A DNA stretch of 64,000 nt. Source: Miscanthus floridulus. Taxonomy: Eukaryota; Streptophyta; Magnoliopsida; Poales; Poaceae. The notes under the pieces are model-generated. The model was not told where the DNA came from, did not search any database, and saw nothing but the letters and a program-made list of their open reading frames with translations. The translations under genes and the position numbers were made by a program. The number at the start of each line of letters is the position of its first letter. The stretch's first letter is position 1. The stretch is from NCBI RefSeq assembly GCF_019320115.1, contig NC_089598.1, positions 87,001,560-87,065,559 on the forward strand, read 5' to 3'. Below are positions 22,387-34,063 of this stretch, in pieces.

Positions 22387-24232
22387 CTGAAAGTGAAAAG
22401 GGGATGTCGAATCTAATTCAGTAAGACAATTGGGCTAAACAATCCTTTAACAAGAATGCCTACTTATAGACAGCATGTATTTATGCCGCCCACTCTATTA
22501 TGCGGTCCATTGCAGCCTAGATCACCACTACCTCAATCTTAATTTTGTGCAGGTTTTATCACTAAAACAAGATATAGATCCTAACCATGTATTTATGCAG
22601 CAAATTGACTGTCCATCGAGCTATATGCAAATTATGCATGCCGAGAGTAGTAGGCTGTCATATTCAAGGAGCACAAAAATCTTTTAAGTTGTATTAAGTT
22701 TATTTGCAAATTAATACGCAAATTACTTGCATCCTCCTATTAATAATTAGCAGAACACAAGTATGGACTGTCATGAAAAAAAAAACTCGAAAAGGAGGCT
22801 GCAAACTATAACGCATCAATTCTCCAACAAAACGTTATGCATTCTTGACTTCTTGTGTGATCTTACCTAGCACTGAAAATTTGCCTCCTTGCTAGGCAGG
22901 TCTTTCCCTGGATCCCCGACAGGAGGACGAGCTGTGCCCGCTAGGAGAAGGATCCACGCAGCCGAGCCCCAACGCCATCGTCAATCAGAGTGGAAGGTGG
23001 CGTTGACGAGGGAAAGGAAGCGGCTGCAAGGCAGGGCAGGGCGTAAAAGGACAAATTGCCCACTGAGCATATCATGTACCTTTGCACAACATCGGACGGG
23101 ACATCCAATCTTTGGCCGGAGTGCCTAAGATCCCGCCGCCCTTGGCCACCACGGCCACCTCGCCCAGAGCGTGCCCGTACGGAGGAGCATGGCCGCACGA
23201 AGGACGACGACCAGGCCAAGAAACATATAAGAATCCCTATCTAGGTATATCAAATCACATTCATCCAACCATAAATCCACAAGATAGAGAGGTTGTAGTC
23301 ACTGAGAGAAGAGGTATACATGAAGATCTAGGCCAAGAAACAAGAACAGAGAGAGATCGGGCCAAGAAACAAGAATAGAGAGGAGAGGAATACCTGGATT
23401 GGAGGAAGGGGGTGCGACGTCCAGTGAGGCCGGCAGGCGCGGGCGAGGGAGACGTCGGAGGAAGGCTAAATCCACCGCGTGAGGAGCGAGTGCAGGTGTG
23501 ACCGATCAGGCGAGGGCGAGGTAGGATTGTAGGAAAGCAAAATTCGTTGCAGGTGATTGTGTTGGCTTTCCGTTTTCCCCTCGCACAGTCAGTGGTCGTG
23601 GGCGAGAGGCGGGCGCAGATCGCAGGGGAGGCAGACCAAAGACGATCCGATAGATTGTCGCACGAAAAGTTGTCCACTTTTTAGTCTTTTTAGTTGAGAG
23701 ATAAAGGCATGCATGCAGCCAATTGAGCTTGATCTTGGGCATTCCTTCGGGTTTGACATTCTTCATGCATGCATTTGGTTTATTGTTAATTTGCTATTGT
23801 ATATTAACTGACAACTCTATGAGGAATAATTGGATCCATTTGTAGCACTTGATGCTTTAACACAAACACCACAATCTGCCAAGGGTCTATATTTATGCGT
23901 GCAAGCTGAAGTACACATATGGTTGCTTTATTTTCCCAGTTTCCCATCGAGGGGACAAGTTGAGATATTATTATGAACTCAAATGTCTTCTAGGAGAAGA
24001 TGCACGTATACAGTTGTCCTGACGAGGATTATGGGTGCTACACAACTTCTCTCGACAAATTTAAAACAAGCTGAAGCGTGATTTCCTAGCATGCGTTTTG
24101 CCAAAAAATTAACGAACATGATTCTGCGAAAGCTTGTTTCTTTGATGAGGTAGCAACATTCATTAGTACTACACTTTGGGGGTTGAACTGAACTCAGGCG
24201 GCTAGCTCTCTGCCGCTTGCTTGCGTGTTTCT
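22387..24232. other. Region upstream of the pfkB remnant; possible spliced leader on the minus strand
   Basis: A GC-rich minus-strand tract (about 23680-23394) ends in CAATCCAG|GTATTCC, a good splice donor at 23393, and looks like a 5' UTR exon. A second GC-rich block lies at 22890-23230. Frames on both strands lack recognisable domains. I could not join these to the kinase exons. 23780-24232 shows nothing. Confidence 0.3.
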
Positions 24233-24257
24233 GGTGCGACTAAAGATGGCAACGGGG
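24233..24257. repeat. Left target duplication and terminal inverted repeat of the hAT element
   Basis: GGTGCGAC, then the 17-bp terminal repeat. The next 170 bp are rich in CCCCGTCCCC words and a G13 run. Confidence 0.85.
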
Positions 24258-25027
24258 AATTTCCCGTCGGGGAATAAGCCACCATCCCCGTCCCCGCGTG
24301 GGTGGGGGGGGGGGGGGATTTTCCCCGTCCCCGTCCCCGCGAACAACCACGGGGAGCCTTCCTCCACCATCCCCGATCCCCGGCGGGGACTTCGTCCCCG
24401 CGGAGATCCCCGTCCCCGCATACAGCAACACACATGCATAAATCTTGCAAGGTTCACAGATTCACACTTGCATAAATCTAGCAGCAAGGTTCATAGATTC
24501 ATAAAAGATCACATATTCATAAATCCTAGAATACTCATTGGTCTAATCAATCTAGCAACATAGTTCCAGCAACACACACGCCAACACAGGTGTCCAGCAC
24601 ATAAGCATACACACAGGCACACACACAACAACATAGGTATTCAAGTGTCCAGCACATAAGATAAGCATAGGCTACACAGCAGCACAAAGAGAACATAGTA
24701 GTCTAGCTCCAGTTGGCCGTCATGAAGTTTAGCCTTGCCAAAAGAACAGCTCCAGCTCCAAACTCACAGGAGTGCAAGTCCCTGCATATAGCAACCAACA
24801 ATAGTCAATAGATATATAAATCCTCAATTTTGTGGCAAGAAAGAGAGTTACAATGCATTGTCAATTAACAATTTTCAAATAATACCTCCATGCCATCTTG
24901 TATCTCTTGAAGACAAGTCCAAAAGGTGGCTGTTTCTTCATTGTCACCTAAAAAACAATTGCAAAACATGAATTAGCAATCATGATAATAGAAAAATGTG
25001 TTGATAATGATTTATAATTAGAACAAC
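24258..25027 (-). other. hAT 3' end: subterminal repeats and 3' UTR
   Basis: 24262-24420 is a dense set of CCCCGTCCCC words on both strands. 24430-24720 holds irregular repeats of CATAAATCTTGCAAGGTTCA-like sequence. No frame belongs to a gene; GC-rich frames across 24194-24563 are by-products of the repeats. Confidence 0.5.
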
Positions 25028-25946
25028 TTATAAACCTTTGTATTTGTTTCGAAGCCAATCTTGTGAACACATTAAGGCCTCCAATATCTCTGGAGTGAGC
25101 TGGCTGCGATACTCACTAAGGACCTTTCCACTTGTGCTAAAAGTTGAATAGCATAAATATCTCTTGCAATCTTCCTCAATGTAGGATAACGTGTCCCAGC
25201 CACCTTCCATCAATCAAGAATCTTGAAGTTTTCAGTGTTGATTGGGACCAACTCATCATGCAAGTACCTATCTAGCTCAGATTTGAATCTTACTGCTGTT
25301 GGTCCCCTACTAGCAACTCGTGCACTAATTGTAGATAGAACACCTGAATTTACAAGTGAAGGAGTTGTTGATTCTGTGTTATCTTCATCCTCTTCCACTT
25401 CATAATCCTTCATCAAATCATATAGAGAGATTTTCACCTCACTAACTTTCTCTAAACACTCTAAATGTGACTGACTAGTAAGGGTCTCAAGAAACCCAAC
25501 CAAGAAATCAGTCTTAAACCAAGGATCAAGAAAAGTGGCCAAGCCCATTGGTCCTTGAATCTCCTTCCAGTACTTATCAAATTTTTCTATCATTTCAAAT
25601 GACATTTGCTCTATAATAGGATTGCCACAAACAGCCTACTGTCTAATATGCTCTTTAGCCTCACAAATTTTTAGGAGTTGAATATTTGCAGTCATATAAT
25701 TTGTTCCAGAAAATACTTCAGTAATGTCATTAAACAACTTGAGCCTACCAGCCACTTCCCTAGCAAATTCCCATTCTTCTTCACTAGGAGCACAATCAAA
25801 TAGCTTCTCAACACGTGTTGCATGGTTAAAATAGCCTTGTAAGGTAAAGCAATACTAAGCATCTTGTAGGTAGAATTCCACTTAGTTTTCCAGTCAAGAC
25901 CTAATTTGTGTTCAGTTTTGACCTTGACATGCTTAGCAATCTCTTC
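25028..25946 (-). pseudogene. hAT transposase, C-terminal half
   Basis: This continues the frame at 37324. From about 25900 down to 25606 the frame is broken by several stops. 25605-25210 reads FEMIEKFDKYWKEIQG, DPWFKTDFLVGF and SELDRYLHDEL, the late part of the RICESLEEPER-type hAT core. A TGA follows ILD, where Trp is expected (ILD*WKVAGTRYPTLRKIA). After a frame change or small deletion comes the dimerisation motif, FSTSGKVLSEYRSQLTP then EALMCSQDWLRN (25160-25030), and the natural end. The hAT C-terminal motif normally begins with a Ser/Glu-rich stretch before FSTSG; that part is lost. Confidence 0.8.
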
Positions 25947-25951
25947 AAATT

Positions 25952-27722
25952 TGCGAACACAAGGTTGACAAGTACCCTTGTGTGTTCGTTTTGTGATGAG
26001 TGATTGTCAATGTGATCCACGAAGTGGGTTGAGTGGTGACTAACCCTACCATGGCGAAAGCTATGTGTGCGACATGTCTTTTGGCTTGTGTTGTGTAGGT
26101 GTGGAGCTCGGATGCGGTGGTCGACGGTGAGGTGAAGGTCAAGGAGGACATGCCGTGCCGACAGACCGGGAGTGGTGAAGGACGGACGTGAGGCTTGGAC
26201 CGAGGGACCCAGAGGCCGGGTGACTAGCCGCGGTGGCTGACACTTGGGACATCGACAAGTGCAAGAAGACATGGAGTGACGGTGTTGACCGGGTCAAGAT
26301 GGCGGACGCGCGAGTCGAGTGAGGCTCAGGAGGACTTGGCGGGCCGGCCGGTCGAGGACGGCGGTGACACGCGTCGGATGGCGGGGGACGCGTATGGAGT
26401 ATGCTACCCGCGGACGGTTTGATGGTTTGGGTCTCAAAACCATCGGATGGACGGTTTACAGGTTTGGGCCTCAAAACCCGGGTGGAGGTTCCGAGGAGGG
26501 ACGGACGGCACGTGGCGGCATCGGGGAGTTCGCGTTGAAGCGAAGCTACCGTTGAGATGGCGCGGTGGTCGTCGGATCAAGATTACACCGGGTTGGACAA
26601 CAACGCCCTTGGGCTTAGCGGTTCAACTAATTTGTATCCAGGGGCAAAACTGGGAATGTGTAATTGCCCTGTTAAATAGGATGAGGGAGCCCCCATCTCC
26701 CTCACCTCCTCTAGTTTTCATTTTCTCCTTTAGGGTTTCTTCCTCTAGTTTGCTTCCTTGTATGAGAGAGGTCCACAACTCAAATTGTGACTTGGTTTTG
26801 AAGGAATCGGTGGCCGTAACCATCGTATGCCCTCCGGGATTCATGATTTAGTTGTGTTCTTGATGTGATTTTGGTGTTCTTCACGAGCTCCTTTTGTCCC
26901 CTCTTGTTTCCCCTCTCGATTCTTCGTTTTGGGATTGTTTTGGTTCGTTCTTGTTGCCTTGGATCGATCAATTACATGAGTGGAAGCTTTCCACTGAAGG
27001 AAATCCACTAATTCCTCACGAGATCGCAGATCCGGGCAATTTTAGTTCTTGACCTGTTTTTTTGGGGGATTCTTCAATTCCTTCGATTCACGGAGTTAGA
27101 GTTTGTCTCAGGCCATGATCCTTTAGAGGTTGCCTTTTTACTCCATTGTGAACCCTTGTGCAAAGTTTTAAGTCATTTGGAGTTGATTTGATCAAGTTAT
27201 GGCTTGATTTGATTTTTCCCGAGAAACTGCTCGCTCATACCGGATGCGTCCGATATGATCTAGGACATGTCTGATATTTCTAACTTTGGAGTTTTGAGCT
27301 AAAATTTAGTGGAGACCTTCCCTTGGTGTCTAAGAGCTATGGTTAAAAATTTCATGTTTTTTGGACACCGTTTGACAGGGTTTTGGATTTTTCTCCCTTG
27401 GTCAGCTTGCTGCTGAAAATACCGGACGTGTCCGAAAATACCGGACGTGTCCGACATAATACCGGACGTGTCCGATATTTGCAGGGGCAGTGCTGTTTTC
27501 TTTTGGGAGTTTGCTCGTTTGGGCTCCGATCTATGTTCCGTTTGCTTTGTGGTGACCCGCTGTGTTCTGAGGGAGCATCCACCCTTCTCTAGGGTCGTGG
27601 TCATCAAGTCTATCGTGTATGCTTTTTGGGGATTGATATTGGGATAGTGGTCGAAGATTTCGAAAGAAATTTGAGGCTCCCATTCACCCCCCCCCCCTCT
27701 GGTCGCCGTTTCCGGTCCTTCA
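25952..27722 (+). repeat. Copia 5' LTR (1771 bp)
   Basis: TGCGAACACA...GTCCTTCA. A weak TATA-like TTAAATAGG lies at 26672. Three copies of ACCGGACGTGTCCG occur at 27421, 27440 and 27461. It is about 97% identical by eye to the 3' LTR and is 24 bp longer, partly because of an extra copy of that palindromic motif. Confidence 0.95.
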
Positions 27723-27723
27723 A

Positions 27724-27736
27724 TTGGTATCGGAGC
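27724..27736 (+). other. Copia primer-binding site
   Basis: TTGGTATCGGAGC directly after the 5' LTR. It matches the complement of the initiator-Met tRNA 3' end except for one base (usual TGGTATCAGAGC). Confidence 0.8.
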
Positions 27737-29266
27737 CGGTTAAGGATCATTCTACCTTAATCGGTCCGTGATCCACGAAGGCGACATGGAGCGTGGTTCT
27801 GGCAAACCACCGCACTTTGATGGGTCCAACTATCCTTATTGGAAGATCCGCATGTCTGCGCATCTCCAGGGGATTGATTGGCTCGTCTGGGAAATTTGCG
27901 AGGATGCTACTTACGTTGTGCTCCCTATTGCGGCCCGTACCACCCAGGATCACAAGGATCGGCACAACGCAAATAGCAAAGCTCGCAGTGTGCTTTTCTC
28001 GAGTCTTTCGCTTTCTGAGTTCGAGCGTGTCTCCGATTGTACTACAGCTCAAGAGATCTGGGTGAGGCTTCAGAGCTATCACGAGGGGACCGCACAGGTC
28101 AAGACCAGACTCTACGAGACGTATAAGCGCGAGTACGAGAACTTCTCTCAGCTTGATGGCGAGTCCATCGATGCCATGTTTTCCCGCTTTCAGACTATCG
28201 TTAACAAAATGAAAGCGAACAAGGCCAACCTACCTTATAGTGATCATGAGAGGGCGCTCAAGCTTCTCTATGCCCTTGATCGAAAGGTATGGGATGTGAA
28301 GGTGTCGACGATCATCGAGTCGGCCAACTACGACACCCTCACCGTCGATGAGCTTTTCAGCAAGCTCAAGTCCACAGAGATCGACTACCAAACCCAAGCC
28401 AAGCTCAAGAATCCTTCTGCACCAACCATGGCTTTGGTCTCAGGTAGTGGTTCAAGTTCATTGACTAACCCTTCACAAGCTTCCTTCTCTTTTTCGTGCT
28501 TGATGTCAGTCACAGAGGAGCAGCTGGAGTCTCTTGGGGATGATGAGTTGGCACTCATCATCAGTTGGTTCTCTCGGTTTCACAACAACCGTTTGAACCG
28601 CCGACGTAGTGGTGGCCCGAAGGAGGGATGCTATGGATGTGGAGATCCGGACCACTTTGTCGTGCACTGCCCCAAGAAGAAGCCCTTCACCAACAAGTAC
28701 GACTCTAGCAAGCGCAAGGATAAGCGTGACTACACCTCCGGCAAGCAAAAGGCCAAGGGCGGCTTTGACAAGGAGGCGATCAAGAAGGCGTACCGCAGGA
28801 AGGCCAAAGCTCAAGAACATGCCTTCCTCGCCTCCCTCAGCGACCTCGACGACGACTCCGACGATGATCACTCTTCTTCTCCCTCGACCGACGATGAGTC
28901 TGAGAAGAAGCGTGAGGACAAGCTCAACGGTCTCTTCTTTGTCGCCGATGCAAACCGTGGTGGGTTTTGCACTATGGCGGTTGACGGTGGAGCAAAGCTC
29001 AAAAAGGACGTCGACGTCGACGACGACGAAAATGAGGTACCGCCCACACTTGACTCACTTATGCTTGAGCTTGATACTATGAATGATACATTGATGAGTC
29101 AAGATAAGTTGCTTAAGCGTGCTGCCCGTGAGAGAAAAGAGTTTAAGGACCAGCTAGAGGTTGCTTTGAAGGAGTTGGAGCTTGCCAAGAGTGGTGTAGT
29201 GGTGTCAGAGGAGGAGGAGTGCGATGAGTGCGCTATACACATGTCTAACCTCTCTGACTTGCAATC

Positions 29267-29739
29267 TGTGGGGGTATTAACCCCTATACCCTTACGGCTA
29301 AGCTTGGGCTGGCCCGGATCGATGGGTTCAGTCCACCCGAAAGATGACGTGCGGCCCAGTTAACCTGATCGGAGTCCCGCATAAGGAATCAAGACGGATT
29401 TGGCGACTAAGCAGGATCCTGGTCGGTTAGAATAGGAATCCTTATCCGGCCAGATATGGCAATTGTAACTGACTAGGATTAGTTTCCAAATCTGTAACCC
29501 TGCCCCCCGGACTATATAAGGCGGGCAGGGGACCCCTCTAAAAAATATCTCTCATTGACATACAGCAATACAAATCAGACGCAGGACGTAGGTATTACGC
29601 CTTCTTGGCGGCCGAACCTGGATAAAACCTCGTGTCTGTCTTGCGTCACCGTCTTGTTTGGGGCTTGCGCATCTGTCTGCCGATAATCTACTACCTTGGG
29701 CATACCCCTAGGTAGACTGCCGACCATATTTCGTCGACA
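29267..29739 (+). mobile_element. Solo LTR inserted in copia gag
   Basis: 473 bp, TGTGGGGGTA...CGTCGACA, flanked by a perfect 5-bp duplication CAATC (29262-29266 and 29740-29744). It contains a TATA box, TATATAAG (29513-29520), followed by GGCGGGCAGGGGACCCC. It resembles the LTR at 40789-41237 in ends and promoter block but is a different family. There is no internal sequence, so it is a solo LTR left by LTR-LTR recombination. Confidence 0.93.
29513..29520 (+). promoter_or_regulatory. TATA box of the nested solo LTR
   Basis: TATATAAG, followed by a G-rich block shared with the other two plus-strand LTR families in this window. Confidence 0.55.
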
Positions 29740-30865
29740 CAATCCAAGTATGCTGTTTTGCTTGATGAATGTGATGAGCTGAAGGCTCGTTCTGGGTTGC
29801 TCGGTGCATGCAAGTCCTGCTCAGGCTTGCAATCTGAGTTGGCAGAGAAGGTTGCCAAACTTGCTGAGTTTGAGAAGGCCAACTCAGATAGCACCACCAC
29901 TACATGTGTTCGATGTGAAGCTTTGGTGTTGGAGCTTGAGTCCTGCAGGCACGACAAGATGGGAACCGAGGAAGAAAACACACAACTTCGGTCCATCTTG
30001 AGCTAGGTGTCGTGCAGTGAGCCCCAATTGGGCATGATGGTGAGCCAGTTCAGGCGGGGAACTAACTCATCGGGAGTAGGCTTTGCTATAGGTGGGGAGG
30101 GTGAGCATGTCTATGGCAAGGTTGGTGAACATAGTGGTTTGAACCCAAGTGAGAAACCCACCAACACTCCTAAATTGATCAAGATCAATCCACCTAAGCC
30201 TACCGAACCCACTGTAAAAGATGGAGTGTTAGAAGAACCTCCAAGAGCTCCACCCAAGAAACAAGTTTGGGTTCCAAAACCGAACTATCTCAGGAACCCA
30301 CTTGACACTCTACCGAACATCTCTGAGGATCCCCTTCCTAAAGTCAAAAAGCTACCAAGAGTGACACATACCCACAAGAAAGTGAGCCAACACCCACCCA
30401 AGAGAGAGGTGAGGTATCACTGTGACTATTGCCATAGGGATGGTCACCTTGTTGAGTTTTGCTTTAGGAGGAAGAGAGATGAGCGGCGGGAGTGTGAGTT
30501 GAACAACCGGAACATGTACCGCCCACCCCGTGGTGTACATATACCGCCTATTCAGAGGCGTAGTGTTAGGCCTAGAGGTGCAATGCCTCAAAGTGCTAGG
30601 CCTCAGGTGGTGAGACCATGTGGTGGTCATGCCCGGCGTGGCCCAAGTCATGATCTATATGACTCTGGACCTCGCGACGGTGGCTTTCAGTCTCACACTC
30701 CTAGCGGACCACGTTTTCCCCCACGTGGTGATCGCTTCTCTCCAATGGGACATGGCATGTATGGTGTTTTCTGAACACTTTTCCAGGGCAAATGACTCAA
30801 CACTGGTATTCTCCTCATTTCACTAACCCCAGTGTTGTGCCATTTGCTCACCCCCTATCTTTCTA

Positions 30866-31174
30866 TTGATGCAGAGCGAAGGCCTGGAGAACACGTGGCT
30901 TGTTGATTCCGGCTGTTCGCGCCACATGACCGGAAGTTCCAAATGGTTCTCCAGCCTCGACCCCATGCAATACAAGGAGTACATCACATTTGGGGACAAT
31001 AGCAAAGGTAAGGTGCTGTCTCGTGGGACCATTCGGGTCAATGAGTCTTTTATCTTGAAGGACGTTGCTTTGGTTTCAAGCCTGCATTTCAATTTGCTCT
31101 CTGTTTCGCAACTCCTTCAAGATGGGTTTGAGGTGCGCTTTAAGACTAGACTTTCTCGTGTGCTCGATTCTTAG
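30866..31174 (+). pseudogene. Copia protease segment
   Basis: TWLVDSGCSRHMTG contains the aspartic protease site DSG, as usual in copia. ITFGDNSKGKV and LLSVSQLLQDGFEV are the standard downstream motifs. TAG 31172-31174 ends the frame in the middle of the domain tail. Confidence 0.9.
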
Positions 31175-32368
31175 GGACATCTAGTTTGTCAGATCGTTCC
31201 TTTCGGCCGAGTTTTCAGAGCTGATTTCTCTCAGTCTTTCGGTTCTTCTCGCTGTTTGGTTGCCGGATCTTCTTCTGATTTGTGGAAGTGGCATAGGAGA
31301 CTTGGTCACTTGAGCTTCGATCTCCTAGTGAGGTTGAGTTCTCTTGACATGATCCGAGGATTGCCCAAACTTAAGTTTGAGAAGGATCTAGTATGCCATC
31401 CCTATCGCCACGGGAAGATGGTGGCTGCTTCCCATCCTCCAGTGACTCAGGTCATGACCACGAGACCTGGTGAGCTACTCCATATGGACACTGTTGGTCC
31501 GGCTCGAGTTCGGTCAGAGGGAGGGAAGTGGTACGTTCTTGTGATTGTGGATGATTTTTCTCGCTATTCTTGGGTGTTTTTCATGGAGGGCAAGGACGAA
31601 GCGTTTTCTCATGCTCGTGACTTGATCTTGAGGTTGCAAACTGAGTTACCAAAGAATGCCATATGAGCTATCCGCAGTGACAATGGCACTGAGTTCAAAA
31701 ACTCTCAGTTTGACACCTTCTGTGCTTCCTTGGGTCTTGGACATCAGTTTTCTTCGCCCTATGTCCCTCAGCAGAATGGTGTTGTTGAGTGCAAAAATCG
31801 GACTTTGGTTGAAATGGCCAGGACGATGCTCGATGAGCATAGGACTCCTAGGCGTTACTGGGCCGAAGCCATCAACACCGCCTGCCATGTTTCAAACCGC
31901 ATTTTTCTTCGTGCTTTCTTAAAGAAGACATCCTACGAGTTGCGGTTTGGGCGTCCACCCAAGGTGAGTCATTTTCAAGTCTTTGGTTGCAGGTGCTTCA
32001 TTCTTAAGCAAGGTAATCTTGACAAGTTTGAATCTAGATCTTCGGACGGTATATTTCTCGGTTACGCTTCTCATTCACATGCGTACCGTGTGCTTAATCT
32101 TGAGACTAACCGTGTCGTGGAGACTTGTGAAGTCACCTTCGACGAAACCATGCCCTCTTCTATTTCTATCTTTGAACGTGCAGGTGATGAAGAGATGGGT
32201 GATAGCATTTTCGTTGAGGATGACGATGACGTAGATTGGGATGATCCCAAGCCATCTCAACCGGCTGCCCCGATCGAGCCAGCTTCGACCACTTCGGCTC
32301 ACGGCCCCGAGCCCTCCACCTCTACTTCATGGGGTCCGTGCGAGCCGCTTCCCCAATTGACTGAGTAG
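31175..32368 (+). pseudogene. Copia integrase segment
   Basis: The GAG-pre-integrase/zinc part has WHRRLGHLSFDLL and VCHPYRHGKM. The second Cys of the HHCC finger reads Tyr, so the finger is broken. The catalytic Asp is in LLHMDTVGP. The second Asp (SDNGTEF) lies just after a TGA at 31664-31666, and the Glu in NGVVECKNRTL. GYASHSHAYRVLN follows, then an acidic tail. TAG 32366-32368 ends the frame. All three catalytic residues are present but in separate frames. Confidence 0.9.
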
Positions 32369-32377
32369 GCCCTAGCT

Positions 32378-34063
32378 GTGGATGAGGGGGAGGCGACTTC
32401 GTCTTTGGGTGCACCTCGACATATCCAACGATGCCATCCTCCTCAGACCATGATCGGCGACATCGACGAAAGGGTAACGCGTTCCAAGTCTTATCATATT
32501 TCCCATTTCGCTCATTCTGCTTTCGTAGCTTCTTTTGAGCCTCGAGATATTGGACACGCACTATCTAATGCCGATTGGGTTAATGCTATGCACGAGGAGT
32601 TAGAGAACTTTGAGCGGAACCAAGTGTGGGTTTTAATTCGACCTCCATCAGAGTGCCACCCCATAGGTACAAAGTGGGTTTACAAGAACAAGTAGAGTGA
32701 GGATGGGGTGGTGGTGAGAAACAAGGCGAGATTAGTGGCTCAGGGTTTTTGCCAAAAAGAGGGAATAGACTATGAAGAAACCTTTGCTCCTGTTGCCCGT
32801 CTAGAAGCCATTAGGATTCTTTTAGCATTTGCAGCTTCGAAAGGGTTCAAGCTATATTAGATGGATGTGAAGAGTGCCTTCTTGAATGGGTACATAGAGG
32901 AAGAGGTTTATGTGAGGCAACCCCCTGGCTTTGAAAATCCAAAGTACCCCAACCATGTTTTTAAACTCCACAAAGCCTTGTATGGTTTGAAACAAGCCCC
33001 GAGAGCCTGGTATGAGCATTTGAAAGCTTTCTTGCTTGATAAGGGTTTTAGGATGGGTTCCGTAGATAAGACTTTGTTCCTCCTCAAGCAAGGCACAGAC
33101 ATCCTTTTGGTTCAGATATACGTGGATGATATAATCTTTGGTGGCTCTTCTCATGCTCTTGTTGCCAAGTTTTCAGATACTATGAGCAGGGAATTTGAGA
33201 TGAGCATGATAGGCGAATTGACTTTCTTCCTCAGGCTGCAAATCAAGCAAACTCGTGAGGGGACGTTCGTGCACCAAGGCAAGTACACCAAGGACGTGCT
33301 CAAGAAATTTGATATGGGTGAGGCCAAGCCTCTTTCGACGCCTATGTCAACCACGACGGCCCTAGATGAGGACAAGGAGGGAGAAGCCATGGACCAGAAG
33401 GAATACCGAAGCATGATCGGGTCCCTGCTGTATCTAACGGCAACAAGACCGGACATCCAGTTCGCAGTCTGCTTGTGCGCGCGCTTTCAGTCTTCGCCGC
33501 GCACGTCTCATCGTCAAGCCATCAAGCGGATCCTCAGGTACCTTCATTTCACACCTGAGTTTGGTCTTTGGTTTTTAGCCTCCTCCTCTCTTTCTCTTTG
33601 CGGGTATTCTGATGCGGATTATGCTGGTTGTCGTGTTGAGAGGAAGTCCACTTCGGGGACTTGTCAGTTTCTTTGATCTTCTCTTGTGTCTTGGTCTTCT
33701 CGCAAGCAGTCTAGCGTCGTCCAATCCACCACAGAAGCTGAGTATGTTGCTGCTGCTGCTTGTTGTTCCTAGTTGCTTTGGATGATAGCTACTCTGAGAG
33801 ACTTTGGGTTAGAGTTTAGGCAAGTGCCTTTGTTTTGTGACAGCACCAGTGCCATAAGTGTAGCTAAAAACCCAGTCCTTCACTCAAAGACAAAGCACAT
33901 AGAAGTTTGCTTTCACTTCTTGCGTGACCACTATGAGAAAGGTGATATCGATCTGCACCACATTGATACCCAAAACCAGCTCGCAGATATCTTCACCAAA
34001 CCACTTGACCAAGCCCAGTTTGCTCGCTTGCGAGGGGAGCTTGGAGTTTGTTTCCCTTTTTAG
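32378..34063 (+). pseudogene. Copia reverse transcriptase and RNase H
   Basis: The RT starts near WVNAMHEELENFERNQVW. It has [49 protein letters not shown] and the catalytic box QIYVDDIIFG (about 33114-33143). RNase H follows, with GYSDADYAGC, STTEAEYVAAA and QVPLFCDSTSAI, and ends ADIFTKPL near 34006. Stops: TAG 32693-32695, TAG 32858-32860, TGA 33674-33676, TAG 33770-33772; the natural stop is 34061-34063. Length and domain order are otherwise normal. Confidence 0.92.

Larger units (their letters stand above)
27786..30774 (+). pseudogene. Copia gag, split by a solo LTR
   Basis: From ATG 27786-27788, MERGSGKPPHFDGSNYPYW is the typical start of copia gag. The UBN2-like gag core follows (to about residue 230), then a zinc knuckle CYGCGDPDHFVVHC (about 28629-28670) and acidic, coiled-coil sequence. 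At 29267 the frame is cut by a 473-bp solo LTR and resumes in frame at 29745 with KYAVLLDECDELKARSG. A TAG at 30004-30006 interrupts it. The rest (to 30774) is Pro/Arg rich with a second CCHC-like knuckle, [15 protein letters not shown] frameshift then leads to protease. Confidence 0.9.

Noticed and set aside
24194..24563. Several overlapping frames on both strands
   Set aside because: Produced by the CCCCGTCCCC subterminal repeats of the hAT element.
30004..30006. TAG between gag and pol as a programmed readthrough stop
   Set aside because: The frame continues as gag for 250 codons after it, and equivalent TAGs are scattered through all domains, so decay explains it better.
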